Shown here: positions 34,719 through 44,113 of the stretch, piece after piece
How positions within the stretch are numbered: position 1 is the stretch's first letter
Layout of the letters: every line of letters begins with the position of its first letter
Assembly (NCBI RefSeq): GCF_003399625.1
Contig: NZ_NBXA01000003.1
Location: 62,001-126,000 of the forward strand
DNA from: Subtercola boreus
GTDB lineage: Bacteria; Actinomycetota; Actinomycetes; Actinomycetales; Microbacteriaceae
DNA length: 64,000 nucleotides
Direction of reading: 5' to 3'
Notes under the pieces: model-generated
Databases searched by the model: none
Told to the model about the DNA's origin: nothing
The model's input: the letters and a program-made list of their open reading frames with translations, nothing else
Program-made: the position numbers and the translations under genes

Positions 34719-37058
34719 GTGTCTGACACCGCCGAAACTGCCGCCGAAACCGCTGCCCGCCCCGTTGTCGACAGCGTCGAGGTCGCCATGGCGACACCCG
34801 ACAAGGAGCAGCCCTACGCGGCGCTCGGCCTGAAGCCCGACGAGTACGCGCGCATCCGCGAGATCCTCGGGCGCCGCCCGACGAGCGGCGAACTCGCCAT
34901 GTATTCGGTGATGTGGAGCGAGCACTGCTCCTACAAGTCGAGCAAGATCTACCTCCGGCAGTTCGGTTCGAAGACGACCGAGAAGATGCGCAAGAACCTG
35001 ATGGTCGGCATCGGCGAGAACGCGGGCGTCGTGGATGTCGGCGAGGGCTGGGCTGTCACGTTCAAGGTCGAGTCGCACAACCACCCGAGCTACATCGAGC
35101 CGTTCCAGGGCGCAGCCACCGGCGTCGGCGGCATCGTGCGAGACATCATCTCGATGGGGGCCCGCCCCGTCGCGGTCATGGACCAGCTGCGCTTCGGAGA
35201 CATCGACAACCCGGACACGGCACGCGTCGTGCACGGCGTGGTCGGCGGCATCAGCTTCTACGCGAACTGCCTGGGACTTCCGAACATCGGTGGCGAGACC
35301 TACTTCGACTCCGTGTACCAGGGCAACCCTCTCGTGAACGCTCTGGCGGTCGGCGTGCTCCGCCACGAGGACATCCACCTGGCCAACGCATCGGGCGCGG
35401 GCAACAAGGTCGTGCTGTTCGGGGCTCGCACCGGCGGAGACGGGATCGGCGGGGCATCCATTCTGGCGAGTGACACGTTCGACGCCAAGGGTCCGACCAA
35501 ACGCCCGGCCGTCCAGGTCGGCGACCCGTTCGCCGAGAAGGTGCTCATCGAGTGCTGCCTCGAACTGTTCCGCGAGAAGCTGGTGGAGGGCATCCAGGAC
35601 CTGGGCGCTGCCGGCATCTCGTGCGCGACCAGCGAGCTGGCCAGCAACGGCGACGGCGGCATGTACATCGAACTCGACAAGGTGCTGCTGCGCGATCCGT
35701 CGCTGAACGCCGAAGAGATTCTGATGAGCGAGAGCCAGGAGCGCATGATGGCTGTCGTTCAGCCGTCGAAGCTCGACGCTTTCCTCGCGGTCGTGGCGAA
35801 ATGGGATGTCGAGACCAGCGTTCTGGGCGAGGTCACCGACACCGGGCGCCTCATCATCGACTGGCGCGGGGAGCAGATCGTGAACGTCGAGCCGCGCACG
35901 GTCGCGGTCGACGGGCCGGTCTACGATCGTCCGGTCGAGTACCCCACGTGGATCGACAAGCTGCAGGCCGACAACGCGCTGTCGCTGCCCCGGGCATCCG
36001 ATGCCGGCGAACTGAAGGCGCAGGTGCTCACCCTTCTCGGCAGCGCGAACCTGGCGTCGAAGAGCTGGATCACCGACCAGTACGACCGCTACGTCATGGG
36101 CAACACGGCCCTGTCGTTCCCGGATGACGGGGGCATGATCCGCGTCGACGAGGAGTCCGGGCTGGGCTTTGCCATCGCGACCGATGCGAACGGGCGCTAC
36201 TGCCAGCTCGACCCGTACTTCGGTGCGCAGCTCGCACTGGCCGAGGCGTACCGCAACGTCGCTGTGACGGGCGCGGTGCCTGTCGCTGTGACCGACTGCC
36301 TGAACTTCGGCAGTCCGGAGAATCCCGAGGTCATGTGGCAGTTCTCGCAGGCCGTTGCGGGGCTCAGCGATGGATGCCTCGAGCTCGAGATCCCGGTGAC
36401 CGGCGGCAACGTGTCGTTCTACAACCAGACCGGCGGGGCGCCGATCCACCCGACGCCGGTCGTCGGCGTGCTCGGCGTGATCGACGACGTCGCGCGGCGG
36501 GTGCCGAGCGGCTGGCAGGACGAAGGCAACAACATCTACCTGCTCGGCATCACCCGCGAGGAGTTGGACGGGTCGGCCTGGGCCGGCACGATCCACGACC
36601 ACCTCGGCGGGCGTCCGCCGATTGTCGACCTTGCGCGCGAAGCCGCGCTGGCCGGGCTGCTGCACGCGGGTGCGATGCAGGGCCTGCTCGCCTCGGCACA
36701 CGACCTCTCAGACGGCGGGCTGGCCGAAGCGCTGGCCGAGGCGGTTCTGCGGTTCGGTGTGGGTGCGCGGGTCTGGCTCGACGAGCTGATGCTGCGGGAT
36801 GGCATCGACCTCACGACCGCCCTGTTCAGCGAGTCGACCGGGCGCGTGATCGTGTCGGTTCCGCGCGAGGACGACGTGAAGTTCATGGGGCTCTGCGAGG
36901 GCCGCGACTACCCGGTGCTGCGGATCGGGGTGACCGACAGCGGTTCGGACGGCGCTGCCGCGCTCGACATCCAGGGCCAGTTCGTGATCGGTCTCGACGA
37001 GCTGCACGCGACGCACCGCGGCACGCTCCCCGCGCGCTTCGGCGCCGCGGCAGTCTGA
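34719..37058 (+). CDS. purL: FGAM synthase large subunit PurL
   Basis: A 779-residue synthetase of the small type that works with PurS and PurQ. It forms FGAM from FGAR, ATP and channelled ammonia. [80 protein letters not shown] and [11 protein letters not shown] follow the family order. The start is GTG 34719. It lies 2 kb from purSQ, separated by the DUF559 gene and a minus-strand membrane gene, so the three subunits are on two transcripts. Confidence 0.96.
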   Translation: MSDTAETAAETAARPVVDSVEVAMATPDKEQPYAALGLKPDEYARIREILGRRPTSGELAMYSVMWSEHCSYKSSKIYLRQFGSKTTEKMRKNLMVGIGENAGVVDVGEGWAVTFKVESHNHPSYIEPFQGAATGVGGIVRDIISMGARPVAVMDQLRFGDIDNPDTARVVHGVVGGISFYANCLGLPNIGGETYFDSVYQGNPLVNALAVGVLRHEDIHLANASGAGNKVVLFGARTGGDGIGGASILASDTFDAKGPTKRPAVQVGDPFAEKVLIECCLELFREKLVEGIQDLGAAGISCATSELASNGDGGMYIELDKVLLRDPSLNAEEILMSESQERMMAVVQPSKLDAFLAVVAKWDVETSVLGEVTDTGRLIIDWRGEQIVNVEPRTVAVDGPVYDRPVEYPTWIDKLQADNALSLPRASDAGELKAQVLTLLGSANLASKSWITDQYDRYVMGNTALSFPDDGGMIRVDEESGLGFAIATDANGRYCQLDPYFGAQLALAEAYRNVAVTGAVPVAVTDCLNFGSPENPEVMWQFSQAVAGLSDGCLELEIPVTGGNVSFYNQTGGAPIHPTPVVGVLGVIDDVARRVPSGWQDEGNNIYLLGITREELDGSAWAGTIHDHLGGRPPIVDLAREAALAGLLHAGAMQGLLASAHDLSDGGLAEALAEAVLRFGVGARVWLDELMLRDGIDLTTALFSESTGRVIVSVPREDDVKFMGLCEGRDYPVLRIGVTDSGSDGAAALDIQGQFVIGLDELHATHRGTLPARFGAAAV

Positions 37059-37095
37059 CGCTCGCCTGCCCGGTGCGCTCCCTCCCCCCTGCCGG

Positions 37096-37159
37096 TAATC
37101 GAGTGGGCAGTTCCGGCCCCCAGCGCTGACATTTGGGGCCGAAACTGCCCACTCGATTA
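37096..37159. repeat. Interspersed hairpin repeat, copy D
   Basis: The longest copy: 25-base arms beginning TAATCGAGTGGGCAGTT and ending AACTGCCCACTCGATTA match at 24 of 25 positions. It lies between convergent purL and the chorismate mutase gene. Confidence 0.88.
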
Positions 37160-37202
37160 ATGTGAAGCGGGACGGCCGCGGGGCCGGGGGCGGGCGAGCG
37201 GG

Positions 37203-37571
37203 TCAGGCCGCGGGCGGGCGGGGGGACGCGGGAGCCGCGGCGGCGCCCGCGATCTTCTCGTGATGATGGATGACCTCGGCGACGATGAAGCCGAGGAACT
37301 TCTCGGCGAACTCGGGGTCGAGGTGCGCCTCTGAGGCGAGGCCGCGCAGGCGCCTGATCTGCCGCGCCTCACGGTCGAGGTCGGCGGCCGGCAGCCCGTG
37401 CCGGGCTTTGAGCCGGCCGACCTGCTGGGTGAACTTGAACCGCTCGGCGAGCAGGTGGATCAGTGCCGCATCGACATTGTCGATGCTCTCCCGGATGCTC
37501 TCGAGCTGTCTCAGCGCCCACGCCGTCTCTTCGGAGTCCGGCGTCGTGGCTGAGGCTTCGTTCGCATCCAT
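37203..37571 (-). CDS. Chorismate mutase (AroQ class)
   Basis: A 122-residue all-helical enzyme converting chorismate to prephenate for Phe/Tyr synthesis. ESIRESIDNVDAALIHLLAERFKFTQQVGRLKARHGLPAADLDREARQ carries the family Arg and Lys residues, including R-x2-ID at the start and the KxxxGLP turn. The start is ATG 37571. TAAAGT lies 7 bases upstream and no good ribosome-binding site exists, so a leaderless mRNA is possible. It may also be read from the EamA gene 10 bases upstream. A low-complexity Ala/Pro tail ends the protein. Confidence 0.9.
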   Translation of the reverse strand: MDANEASATTPDSEETAWALRQLESIRESIDNVDAALIHLLAERFKFTQQVGRLKARHGLPAADLDREARQIRRLRGLASEAHLDPEFAEKFLGFIVAEVIHHHEKIAGAAAAPASPRPPAA

Positions 37572-37581
37572 ACCTGAAACT

Positions 37582-38559
37582 TTATGGGGTCGCGGCTGGA
37601 TCGGCGCCCACCGGCTGGGCGGGGTGCACGGACTCGACACGCGTGCGCAGCAGTCGCAGCCGCCGCTGGGTGAGCAGGATGCCCAGCAGAACGAGGGCTG
37701 CACCCACCGGCGCGTTCCAGCCGAACCGGTCGCCCAGCACGAGGACGCCGAGCAGTACCCCGATCACAGGCGTGATGTAGGTGACCGTCGATGTGGAGGT
37801 GGGGCCCCACGAGCGCAGCACAGTGATGTTCCAGACGTACACGATGCCCGTTCCCAGCGCGCCGAGGGCGACGAGCGAGGCGACGACGGGCACATCCAGA
37901 GCCACAGGCGCGAGTGCGAGAACGGGAGTCAGCACCAGCATCACTGCCGCACCCATGCCGATCTGCAGAAAGGCGAACGGCACGCCCTGGATCGATGACC
38001 GCGAGCTGAGGAAACGCCGGGTGTACCCGAACGTGAACCCGTAGCAGAGCGATGCAAGCAGGCAGGCGAACTGGCCCAGCAGGTCACCGGTGAGGGCCGC
38101 ATAGGCCCACGGACCGATGATGACGACCGTACCGAGGATGCCGAGGGCGATTCCGAGCACCTGATTGCGGTTCAGCCGCTCCACCCGAAAGGCGAGCGTC
38201 GCCATCAACGCTGTCATGATCGGGGTCGTGGCGTTGTAGATGCTGGCGAGGCTCGACGAGACGTACTGCTCGGCCCAGGCGAAACACAGGAACGGCACGA
38301 CGCAACCCACTGCACCGAGGACGAGGAAGTGCAGGTAGACGATCGGTTCGCGCGGCAGTGGATAGCGCCCGATCAGCACGATGAGCCCGAGCGTCAGGGC
38401 ACCGAGCACGAGACGCGCCCAGGCCACCTGACCGAACGAGACCCCGGTGAGCGCCACTTTCATGAACAGAAAGCTCGAGCCCCAGACAAGCCCCATCGCA
38501 ATGAACAGCAGCAGCATGCGCGGCGAGCCAGCGGCTGCGGGAGGCGGGGTTGTGGTCAC
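37582..38559 (-). CDS. EamA/DMT-family transporter
   Basis: A 325-residue protein with ten helices in two EamA repeats (MGLVWGSSFLFMKVAL and the second repeat from FACLLASLCYGFTFGYTRRFL). ASIYNATTPIMTALMATLAFRVERL and TSTSTVTYITPVIGVLLGVLVLGDRF are the usual repeat ends. Such proteins export metabolites or amino acids. The start is GTG 38559 with TAGTGT 6 bases upstream and no ribosome-binding site. Substrate is unknown. Confidence 0.9.
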   Translation of the reverse strand: MTTTPPPAAAGSPRMLLLFIAMGLVWGSSFLFMKVALTGVSFGQVAWARLVLGALTLGLIVLIGRYPLPREPIVYLHFLVLGAVGCVVPFLCFAWAEQYVSSSLASIYNATTPIMTALMATLAFRVERLNRNQVLGIALGILGTVVIIGPWAYAALTGDLLGQFACLLASLCYGFTFGYTRRFLSSRSSIQGVPFAFLQIGMGAAVMLVLTPVLALAPVALDVPVVASLVALGALGTGIVYVWNITVLRSWGPTSTSTVTYITPVIGVLLGVLVLGDRFGWNAPVGAALVLLGILLTQRRLRLLRTRVESVHPAQPVGADPAATP

Positions 38560-38565
38560 CCGGAG

Positions 38566-38571
38566 ACACTA
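38566..38571 (-). promoter_or_regulatory. -10 box of the leaderless EamA gene
   Basis: TAGTGT on the minus strand, exactly 6 bases before GTG 38559. Confidence 0.5.
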
Positions 38572-38656
38572 TCGCCAACCGGCGACGGTATCCCCGGGCA
38601 TCCGGAACCTGTGGAGAATCGGCACGAATGTGCCGCATGTTGACGAGAAGGGCGCG

Positions 38657-39076
38657 CTAGGAGACGACCGCGATCGTGACCTCGACGTTGCCGCGGGTCG
38701 CATTCGAGTAGGGGCACACCGTGTGGGCCGCGTCGGCTGCCTTCTGGGCGTCTTCGGCTGTGGCGTTCGGGATGTACACGTCGAGCTCGACGGCCAGGGC
38801 GAAGCCGCCTTCGCCGTTGCTGCCGATACTGACGCTGGCCGAGACCTCCGCGCCCTTCGTGTCGACGCCGAGGTTCTTGCCGACCACGTGCAGCGCACTC
38901 AGGAAGCACGCCGAGTAACCGGCAGCGAAGAGCTGTTCGGGGTTCGTTCCCTCGCCCGTGCCGCCCATCTCCTTGGGCGGGCGCGTGTCGAGGTCGAGTC
39001 GGTCGTCTTCGCTTCGGACGTGACCGTCGCGGCCACCACCGGACGCGTGGGCAATTGCAGTGTAGAGAGCTTCCAT
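38657..39076 (-). CDS. ohr: Organic hydroperoxide resistance protein
   Basis: A 139-residue Ohr/OsmC-fold thiol peroxidase that reduces organic hydroperoxides. Redox Cys57 (GYSACFLSAL) and Cys121 (HTVCPYSNATRGN) are both present, as are YTAIAHASGGGRDGHV and TNPEQLFAAG. The start is ATG 39076, with TGGAGG just upstream. No OhrR-type regulator gene is next to it; the neighbours are the EamA gene and a divergent DinB-like gene. Confidence 0.95.
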   Translation of the reverse strand: MEALYTAIAHASGGGRDGHVRSEDDRLDLDTRPPKEMGGTGEGTNPEQLFAAGYSACFLSALHVVGKNLGVDTKGAEVSASVSIGSNGEGGFALAVELDVYIPNATAEDAQKAADAAHTVCPYSNATRGNVEVTIAVVS

Positions 39077-39134
39077 GCCTCCAGTCCATCACAGATTTGC
39101 AGGTGCAGGCCGCGCCTTGTGCCACGATGGTGCC

Positions 39135-39743
39135 ATGGGCAACGTAGCCAACTTCCACCAGGCGGCAGACGCCTTCGTCGCACTGGTCGGCCGGATCACC
39201 GACGACCAGTGGGATCTGCCGGGCCTCGGCGAATGGTCGGTGCGCTCGCTGGCGGGTCACACCACCCGGGCGATCCTCACAGTCGAGACGTATCTCGGCC
39301 ACGATGATGCCGAACGGATCGGGTTGCCCACCGCAGAGGACTACTACGCGTTGATCTATCGCGACTTCTCCGATCCCGAGGCCGTGGCCGCGCGCGGCGT
39401 CGAGGCCGGGCGCTGGCTGGGCGAGCATCCGGTGCAGCAGATCCGGGATGCGCTGGCGAGGGCGAGCGCGGCGATCGACGCTGCCCCCTCTGGCCGGGTC
39501 GTCTCCGTGGGCGGCCACGGCATCGAGCTCACCCAGTACCTCCGCACCCGGAGCTTCGAGCTCGTGGTGCACTCGATGGACATCGGCCGCGCCATCGGCC
39601 AGCCGCACGGGCAGCCTGTCGGCTGCGTGACGGATGCCACCTCCCTCGCCGCGCGCATCGGAGCCCGGGCGGGCCAGGGTGAGGACATCCTGCTCGCCCT
39701 CACCGGCCGCCAGAGCCTCCCGGGCGGTTTCACCGTCGTCTGA
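39135..39743 (+). CDS. DinB/maleylpyruvate-isomerase-like metal-binding protein
   Basis: A 202-residue four-helix protein of the mycothiol-dependent maleylpyruvate isomerase N-terminal type. LPGLGEWSVRSLAGHTTRAI carries the first His of the metal triad, and TRSFELVVHSMDIGRAIG supplies the later His and Asp. The C-terminus is short and lacks the full isomerase extension, so the reaction is unknown; a thiol (mycothiol) S-transferase role is usual in the group. The start is ATG 39135, with CACGAT 6 bases upstream. Confidence 0.82.
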   Translation: MGNVANFHQAADAFVALVGRITDDQWDLPGLGEWSVRSLAGHTTRAILTVETYLGHDDAERIGLPTAEDYYALIYRDFSDPEAVAARGVEAGRWLGEHPVQQIRDALARASAAIDAAPSGRVVSVGGHGIELTQYLRTRSFELVVHSMDIGRAIGQPHGQPVGCVTDATSLAARIGARAGQGEDILLALTGRQSLPGGFTVV

Positions 39744-39791
39744 GCCAAGCGACCGCCTGAGATACTCGACAGTTGTTCATGTTCGAAAGGG

Positions 39792-39797
39792 TAGGGT
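39792..39797 (+). promoter_or_regulatory. -10 box of the leaderless GNAT gene
   Basis: TAGGGT, 6 bases before ATG 39804. No ribosome-binding site is present. Confidence 0.55.
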
Positions 39798-39803
39798 CGG
39801 CAG

Positions 39804-40268
39804 ATGACAGTCACCCTCCGCCCCCTGGCTGATTCGCGGTTCGATGGGTGGCTCGCCACCGAAAGCTCCCTCTATGAGGCGGAGCGGCGTGCGAACGGCG
39901 AATCCGCTGAGCTGGCCGCTCAGAAGTCGGACGAGTCCAACCGCAGGAACTTTCCCGACGGCAGGCCTCTGCCCACGCACCGCCTGCTCGAAGTGCTGGC
40001 CGAGGGGGTGCCTGTCGGCACGATCTGGATCGGGCCGCTCGACGAGAGCCGCCCCGCGGAATGGTGGGTGTACAGCATCGACATCGACGAGGTCTCGCGC
40101 GGGCACGGCTACGGTCGCGCGGCGATGTCGCTCGCCGAACTGGTCGCACGTGACAACGGCGCCACGAAGATCGGGCTGAACGTTTTCGGCGACAACGCCC
40201 GCGCGCAGAACCTCTACCGCTCCCTCGAGTACAGGGTGACGGCGATCCAGATGTCGAAGGAGCTATGA
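39804..40268 (+). CDS. GNAT-family N-acetyltransferase
   Basis: A 154-residue acetyl-CoA-dependent acetyltransferase. GTIWIGPL and WWVYSIDIDEVSRGHGYGRAAMSLAE contain the acetyl-CoA loop (R-G-H-G-Y-G-R), and KIGLNVFGDNARAQNLYRSLEYRV is the usual C-terminal Asn/Tyr motif. The start is ATG 39804, leaderless after TAGGGT. Acceptor is unknown. Confidence 0.92.
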   Translation: MTVTLRPLADSRFDGWLATESSLYEAERRANGESAELAAQKSDESNRRNFPDGRPLPTHRLLEVLAEGVPVGTIWIGPLDESRPAEWWVYSIDIDEVSRGHGYGRAAMSLAELVARDNGATKIGLNVFGDNARAQNLYRSLEYRVTAIQMSKEL

Positions 40269-40321
40269 GCAGAGCAGGCTTCCGGAGCCGTCAAGCCCTG
40301 TTCCCGTTCTCATCCGGCGCG

Positions 40322-40327
40322 TAGACC
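40322..40327 (+). promoter_or_regulatory. -10 box of the leaderless ADH gene
   Basis: TAGACC, 6 bases before ATG 40334. Confidence 0.45.
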
Positions 40328-40333
40328 GGAACC

Positions 40334-41509
40334 ATGAGAGCACTCACCTTCCAAGGCACCCAGAACGTCACCGTCGAGACGGTCCCCGACCCCACCATCG
40401 AACAGCCGACCGATGTGATCGTCAAGATCACCTCCACCGCCATCTGCGGCTCCGACCTTCACCTCTACGACGTGATGGGCGCCTTCATCAACAAGGGCGA
40501 CATCCTCGGCCACGAACCGATGGGCGTGGTCGTTGAGGTCGGCAGCGCCGTCACGAAGCTCGCCGTGGGCGATCGGGTGGTCATCCCGTTCGTGATCGCC
40601 TGCGGTCACTGCTACATGTGCAGCCGCGGCCTCACCAGCCAGTGCGAGACCACCCAGAACCGGCAGTCGGGCAGCGGGGCCTCGCTCTACGGCTACACCG
40701 AGCTCTACGGCGACGTGCCCGGGGGCCAGGCCGAATACCTGCGCGTCCAGCTGGCCGACTTCAACGCGACGAAGGTCGGCAGCGACCTGCCCGATGAGCG
40801 CTACCTGTTCCTCAGCGACATCCTGCCGACCGCCTGGCAGGGCGTGAAGTACGCGAACGTTCCCGACGGCGGCACGCTGGGAGTGCTCGGCCTCGGCCCG
40901 GTCGGCCAGTTCGCGAGCCGCATCGGCAAGCACTTCGGCTACCGTGTGCTCGCGATCGATCCCGTGCCCGAGCGCCGGGCGATGGCCGAACGGCACGGCG
41001 TCGAGACTCTCGACCTCACGGATGATGCGCTCGACCGCCTGCGCGACCTCACAGACGGTCGCGGGCCCGACTCGATCGTGGACGCGGTCGGCATGGAGGC
41101 GCACGGAAACCCCGGCGCCGAGTTCGCTCAGAAGGCTGCGGGACTGCTGCCGGATGCGATCGCGAAGAAGGTCATCACGAAGGCCGGAGTCGACCGCCTG
41201 GCGGCTCTCCATCTCGCACTCGACGCCGTCCGCCGCGGCGGAACCGTCTCTCTCAGCGGTGTCTATGCCGGCGTCGCCGACCCGATGCCGTTGAAGGACA
41301 TGTTCGACAAGGGCATGACGCTCCGCATGGGCCAGTGCAACGTGCAGAACTGGCGCGACGAACTCATGCCCCTCGTCGAGGATCCGGCCGACCCGCTCGG
41401 CACCGAAGACCTCACGACGCACGCGGTGCCACTCGAGAAGGCACCCGAGATGTACGAGCTGTTCAAGAACAAGGAGGACGGCTGCATCAAGGTGGTGCTG
41501 AAGCCGTAG
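40334..41509 (+). CDS. Zinc-dependent alcohol/formaldehyde dehydrogenase-like (MDR family)
   Basis: A 391-residue medium-chain dehydrogenase. The catalytic zinc ligands are CGSDLH (Cys38) with GHEPMG (His, Glu). A partly retained structural-zinc loop, CGHCYMCSRGLTSQCE, has four Cys. The Rossmann motif is GVLGLGPVGQFASRIG. Sequence layout (GYTELYGDVPGGQAEYLRV, VDAVGMEAHG, KEDGCIKVVLKP) fits the group containing glutathione-independent formaldehyde dehydrogenase. The likely cofactor is NAD(H); substrate uncertain. Starts at ATG 40334. Confidence 0.9.
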   Translation: MRALTFQGTQNVTVETVPDPTIEQPTDVIVKITSTAICGSDLHLYDVMGAFINKGDILGHEPMGVVVEVGSAVTKLAVGDRVVIPFVIACGHCYMCSRGLTSQCETTQNRQSGSGASLYGYTELYGDVPGGQAEYLRVQLADFNATKVGSDLPDERYLFLSDILPTAWQGVKYANVPDGGTLGVLGLGPVGQFASRIGKHFGYRVLAIDPVPERRAMAERHGVETLDLTDDALDRLRDLTDGRGPDSIVDAVGMEAHGNPGAEFAQKAAGLLPDAIAKKVITKAGVDRLAALHLALDAVRRGGTVSLSGVYAGVADPMPLKDMFDKGMTLRMGQCNVQNWRDELMPLVEDPADPLGTEDLTTHAVPLEKAPEMYELFKNKEDGCIKVVLKP

Positions 41510-41516
41510 GCCAGCC

Positions 41517-42455
41517 TCAGTACGCCAGCACCGCCGGCTCGAACCGCGCCTCGGACGCCCCCACCAGCGTCTCGTCGCGCGGGTCGAGCCGCAGCACCTC
41601 TGTACCGTCGGCGAGGTCGGCCAGGCTCACCCAGAACATGCTGGGGCTCCGGGTCGACACGAAGTAGTAGATGCCGTTCGTGAGGTCGGCCCCGGCCTCC
41701 CACCAGGTCGGGTAGACGCCGCCGTCCTGGTACGGCGCACCGTACGGCACGGCCACGTTCTGGATCAGCTGGAACACCCCCGCGACCGCCTGCTGCAGGT
41801 TCTCGGGCTCGGGCAGGTAGTGGCGGAAGTAGCTGGCTCGCACGAACCGGTCGAGCGACGTGATGTCGCCGGGTGGCGTGAGCGTCCCGCCGAACGGGGC
41901 GTAGCGGGCGAGGTTCGCGAGCTGGGCATCCATCACCGGGGAGTTCGCCATCACGCTGAATTCGCGGCCGTGGTGCACGACGATCCGGTCCCCCTGCGGC
42001 TCGAAGATCGCGGAGTCGCCCGAGGCGTCTTCGATGGCGAGGTGCACGCCGAGGCGCTGGCCGCGGAGTTCGGGCGCGGTGATGCGGATGTCGCCCACCG
42101 CCAGAACCGCTTCGGCCACGGTCGCGAAGGTGTCGAGCACGTACTGCACCCAGAGCGAGTTCGGCACGGCCGGCCGGTCGTCGACCGGCCACTCGCCGAC
42201 GTCGACGGGGTCGAGGTAGAGGCCGTGGACGGCGAGGCCCTTCTCATTCAGACCGTCGGACGTACCGAGCCGCCACATGCTGAGCACGACGCTTGAGTAC
42301 TTCGACGTCCAGCCCAGGGCATCAGCGCCCTGCCCACCCCGGGAGAGGCCGCGGGGCACGAACCAGAGGTCGGGCTCGTCGCTGACCTCCCAGTCCATGC
42401 AGCGGGCCACGGTGGTGGCGATGGGGTTGTCGTTCCAGAGGATCCGGGTGCACAT
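41517..42455 (-). CDS. Choloylglycine-hydrolase-family (linear amide) Ntn hydrolase
   Basis: A 312-residue Ntn hydrolase. Cys2 directly after Met (MCTRILWNDN) is the nucleophile, and VARCMDWEVS gives the Arg and Asp of the site. SSVVLSMWRLGTSDGLNEKGLAVHGLYL and VMANSPVMDAQLANL follow the penicillin-V-acylase pattern. The family cleaves linear amides such as bile salts, penicillin V or acyl-homoserine lactones; the substrate is not predictable here. The ATG at 42455 is fixed by Cys2. TACTCT lies 6 bases upstream, so the mRNA is probably leaderless. Confidence 0.9.
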   Translation of the reverse strand: MCTRILWNDNPIATTVARCMDWEVSDEPDLWFVPRGLSRGGQGADALGWTSKYSSVVLSMWRLGTSDGLNEKGLAVHGLYLDPVDVGEWPVDDRPAVPNSLWVQYVLDTFATVAEAVLAVGDIRITAPELRGQRLGVHLAIEDASGDSAIFEPQGDRIVVHHGREFSVMANSPVMDAQLANLARYAPFGGTLTPPGDITSLDRFVRASYFRHYLPEPENLQQAVAGVFQLIQNVAVPYGAPYQDGGVYPTWWEAGADLTNGIYYFVSTRSPSMFWVSLADLADGTEVLRLDPRDETLVGASEARFEPAVLAY

Positions 42456-42461
42456 GTGGCC

Positions 42462-42467
42462 AGAGTA
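42462..42467 (-). promoter_or_regulatory. -10 box of the leaderless Ntn hydrolase gene
   Basis: TACTCT on the minus strand, 6 bases before ATG 42455. Confidence 0.5.
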
Positions 42468-42506
42468 GCGCGCCACGGTTCCGGATGCCCGCGGCCTGCC
42501 GCCGCG

Positions 42507-42713
42507 CTACTTCTTCTTCAGCGCATCAGGCTTGTGCACGGCCTCGCCACCCGACTTGTCGCTCTTGACGAGGTACTGAGGGTCATCCTTCGAGGCCTTC
42601 ACATCACGCTTGGCCGCGTGGGTGTCGGAGGTGATCTTCTTCTCGACCTTGCCCTCGGCCGTCGACCCGTGGGACTGCCAGGTGACCTCGTCACCCTTCT
42701 TCAGTTCGCTCAT
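42507..42713 (-). CDS. DUF2945 (HVA1 Tudor-like) protein
   Basis: A 68-residue basic protein. LKKGDEVTWQSHGSTAEGKVEKKIT and QYLVKSDKSGGEAVHKPDAL match DUF2945, a small SH3/Tudor-like barrel of unknown function found in bacteria and fungi. Starts at ATG 42713 after TAGCGT, 6 bases away, with no ribosome-binding site. It stands alone. Confidence 0.9.
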   Translation of the reverse strand: MSELKKGDEVTWQSHGSTAEGKVEKKITSDTHAAKRDVKASKDDPQYLVKSDKSGGEAVHKPDALKKK

Positions 42714-42719
42714 GCTTCG

Positions 42720-42725
42720 ACGCTA
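42720..42725 (-). promoter_or_regulatory. -10 box of the leaderless DUF2945 gene
   Basis: TAGCGT on the minus strand, 6 bases before ATG 42713. Confidence 0.5.
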
Positions 42726-42790
42726 CGCTCCGGGCTCCGGATGCTCGCGGGCTTGTTTCAGCGCCCCGCGCGCCGTACCCTGCCGCCGCC

Positions 42791-42838
42791 AGAGCCCGAG
42801 CAGGTCAGAGCCCGAGCAGGTCAGAGCCCGAGCAGGTC
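42791..42838. repeat. Three tandem 16-bp copies of the purA 3' end
   Basis: AGAGCCCGAGCAGGTC occurs at 42791, 42807 and 42823 without gaps. The third copy encodes the last residues and first stop base of purA; the other two are duplicates beyond the stop. Confidence 0.85.
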
Positions 42839-44110
42839 GTGCCGCACGACGATCTCCTCGCGGCCGGGGCCCACGCCGATCGCCGAGATGCGCGACCCGC
42901 TCATCGCCTCGATGGCCAGCACGTAGCGCTGGGCAGCGGGAGGCAGGTCGTCGAAGGTTCGGGCGCCGGTGATGTCCTCGTCCCAGCCCTCGAACTCCTC
43001 GTAGATCGGCACCGCGTGGTGGAAGTCGCTCTGCGACACCGGAACCTCGTCGACACGCACACCGTCGACGTCGTAGGCGACGCAGACCGGGATCGTCTTC
43101 AGGCCGGTGAGCACATCGAGCTTCGTGAGCACGAAGTCGGTGACACCGTTGATGCGCGCCGAATAGCGCGCGATGGGGGCGTCGTACCAGCCGCAGCGAC
43201 GCGGGCGGCCGGTGGTGGTGCCGAACTCGAAGCCGTTTGCGCGGAGGAACTCGCCCGACTCGTCGAAGAGCTCCGTCGGGAAGGGGCCGGCGCCGACGCG
43301 GGTCGTGTACGCCTTGACGATGCCGATCACGCGTTCGATGCGGTTGGGGGCGACACCCGATCCGGTCGAGGCGCCACCGGATGTCGCGTTCGACGACGTG
43401 ACGAACGGATAGGTGCCGTGGTCGACGTCGAGCATGGTGGCCTGGCCGCCCTCGAAGAGCACGGTCTTGCCGGCGTCGAGGGCCTGGTTCAGCACGAGCG
43501 ACGTGTCGACGACCATCGGGCGGAGGCGGTCTGCATACGAGAGGAGATTCTCCACGATGTCGTTCACCTCGATGGCGCGGCGGTTGTAGACCTTCACGAG
43601 CAGGTGGTTCTTCTGATCGAGCGCGCCCTCGACCTTCTGGCGCAGGATGTTCTCGTCGAAGATGTCCTGCATGCGGATGCCGAGGCGATTGATCTTGTCG
43701 GCGTAGGCCGGGCCGATGCCGCGACCGGTCGTTCCGATCTGGCGTTTGCCGAGGAACCGCTCCGTGACCTTGTCGAGCGTGCGGTGGTAGGCGGTGATCA
43801 CGTGGGCGTTGGCGCTGATCAGCAGGCGGGAAACATCCACACCCCGGGAGGCGAGAGCCTCGAGCTCGTGGAACAGCACCTCGATGTCGACGACGACGCC
43901 GTTCGTGATGACCGGAGTGACGTTGGGGGTGAGGATGCCCGACGGCAGCAGGTGCAGGGCGTACTTCTGGTTGCCCACCACGACGGTGTGGCCGGCATTG
44001 TTGCCTCCGTTGAACTTGACCACGTAGTCGACACGGGTGCCGAGGAGGTCGGTGGCCTTACCTTTGCCTTCGTCGCCCCATTGGGCGCCGATCAGAACGA
44101 TTGCGGGCAC
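42821..44110 (-). CDS. purA: Adenylosuccinate synthetase
   Basis: A 429-residue enzyme joining IMP and aspartate with GTP, the first step from IMP to AMP. The P-loop-like [66 protein letters not shown] and [13 protein letters not shown] are all intact. It starts at GTG 44110, with AAAGG about 11 bases upstream and only 3 bases after the DUF3151 stop. A 16-base tandem triplication covers its 3' end. It is the seventh scattered purine locus in this window. Confidence 0.97.
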   Translation of the reverse strand: MPAIVLIGAQWGDEGKGKATDLLGTRVDYVVKFNGGNNAGHTVVVGNQKYALHLLPSGILTPNVTPVITNGVVVDIEVLFHELEALASRGVDVSRLLISANAHVITAYHRTLDKVTERFLGKRQIGTTGRGIGPAYADKINRLGIRMQDIFDENILRQKVEGALDQKNHLLVKVYNRRAIEVNDIVENLLSYADRLRPMVVDTSLVLNQALDAGKTVLFEGGQATMLDVDHGTYPFVTSSNATSGGASTGSGVAPNRIERVIGIVKAYTTRVGAGPFPTELFDESGEFLRANGFEFGTTTGRPRRCGWYDAPIARYSARINGVTDFVLTKLDVLTGLKTIPVCVAYDVDGVRVDEVPVSQSDFHHAVPIYEEFEGWDEDITGARTFDDLPPAAQRYVLAIEAMSGSRISAIGVGPGREEIVVRHDLLGL

Positions 44111-44113
44111 GTC

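Noticed and set aside
33945-36701. Very long minus-strand open frame antisense to purL
   Set aside because: It is an effect of high GC content; only its last 205 codons (from 34562) look like a protein, and purL is intact on the other strand.
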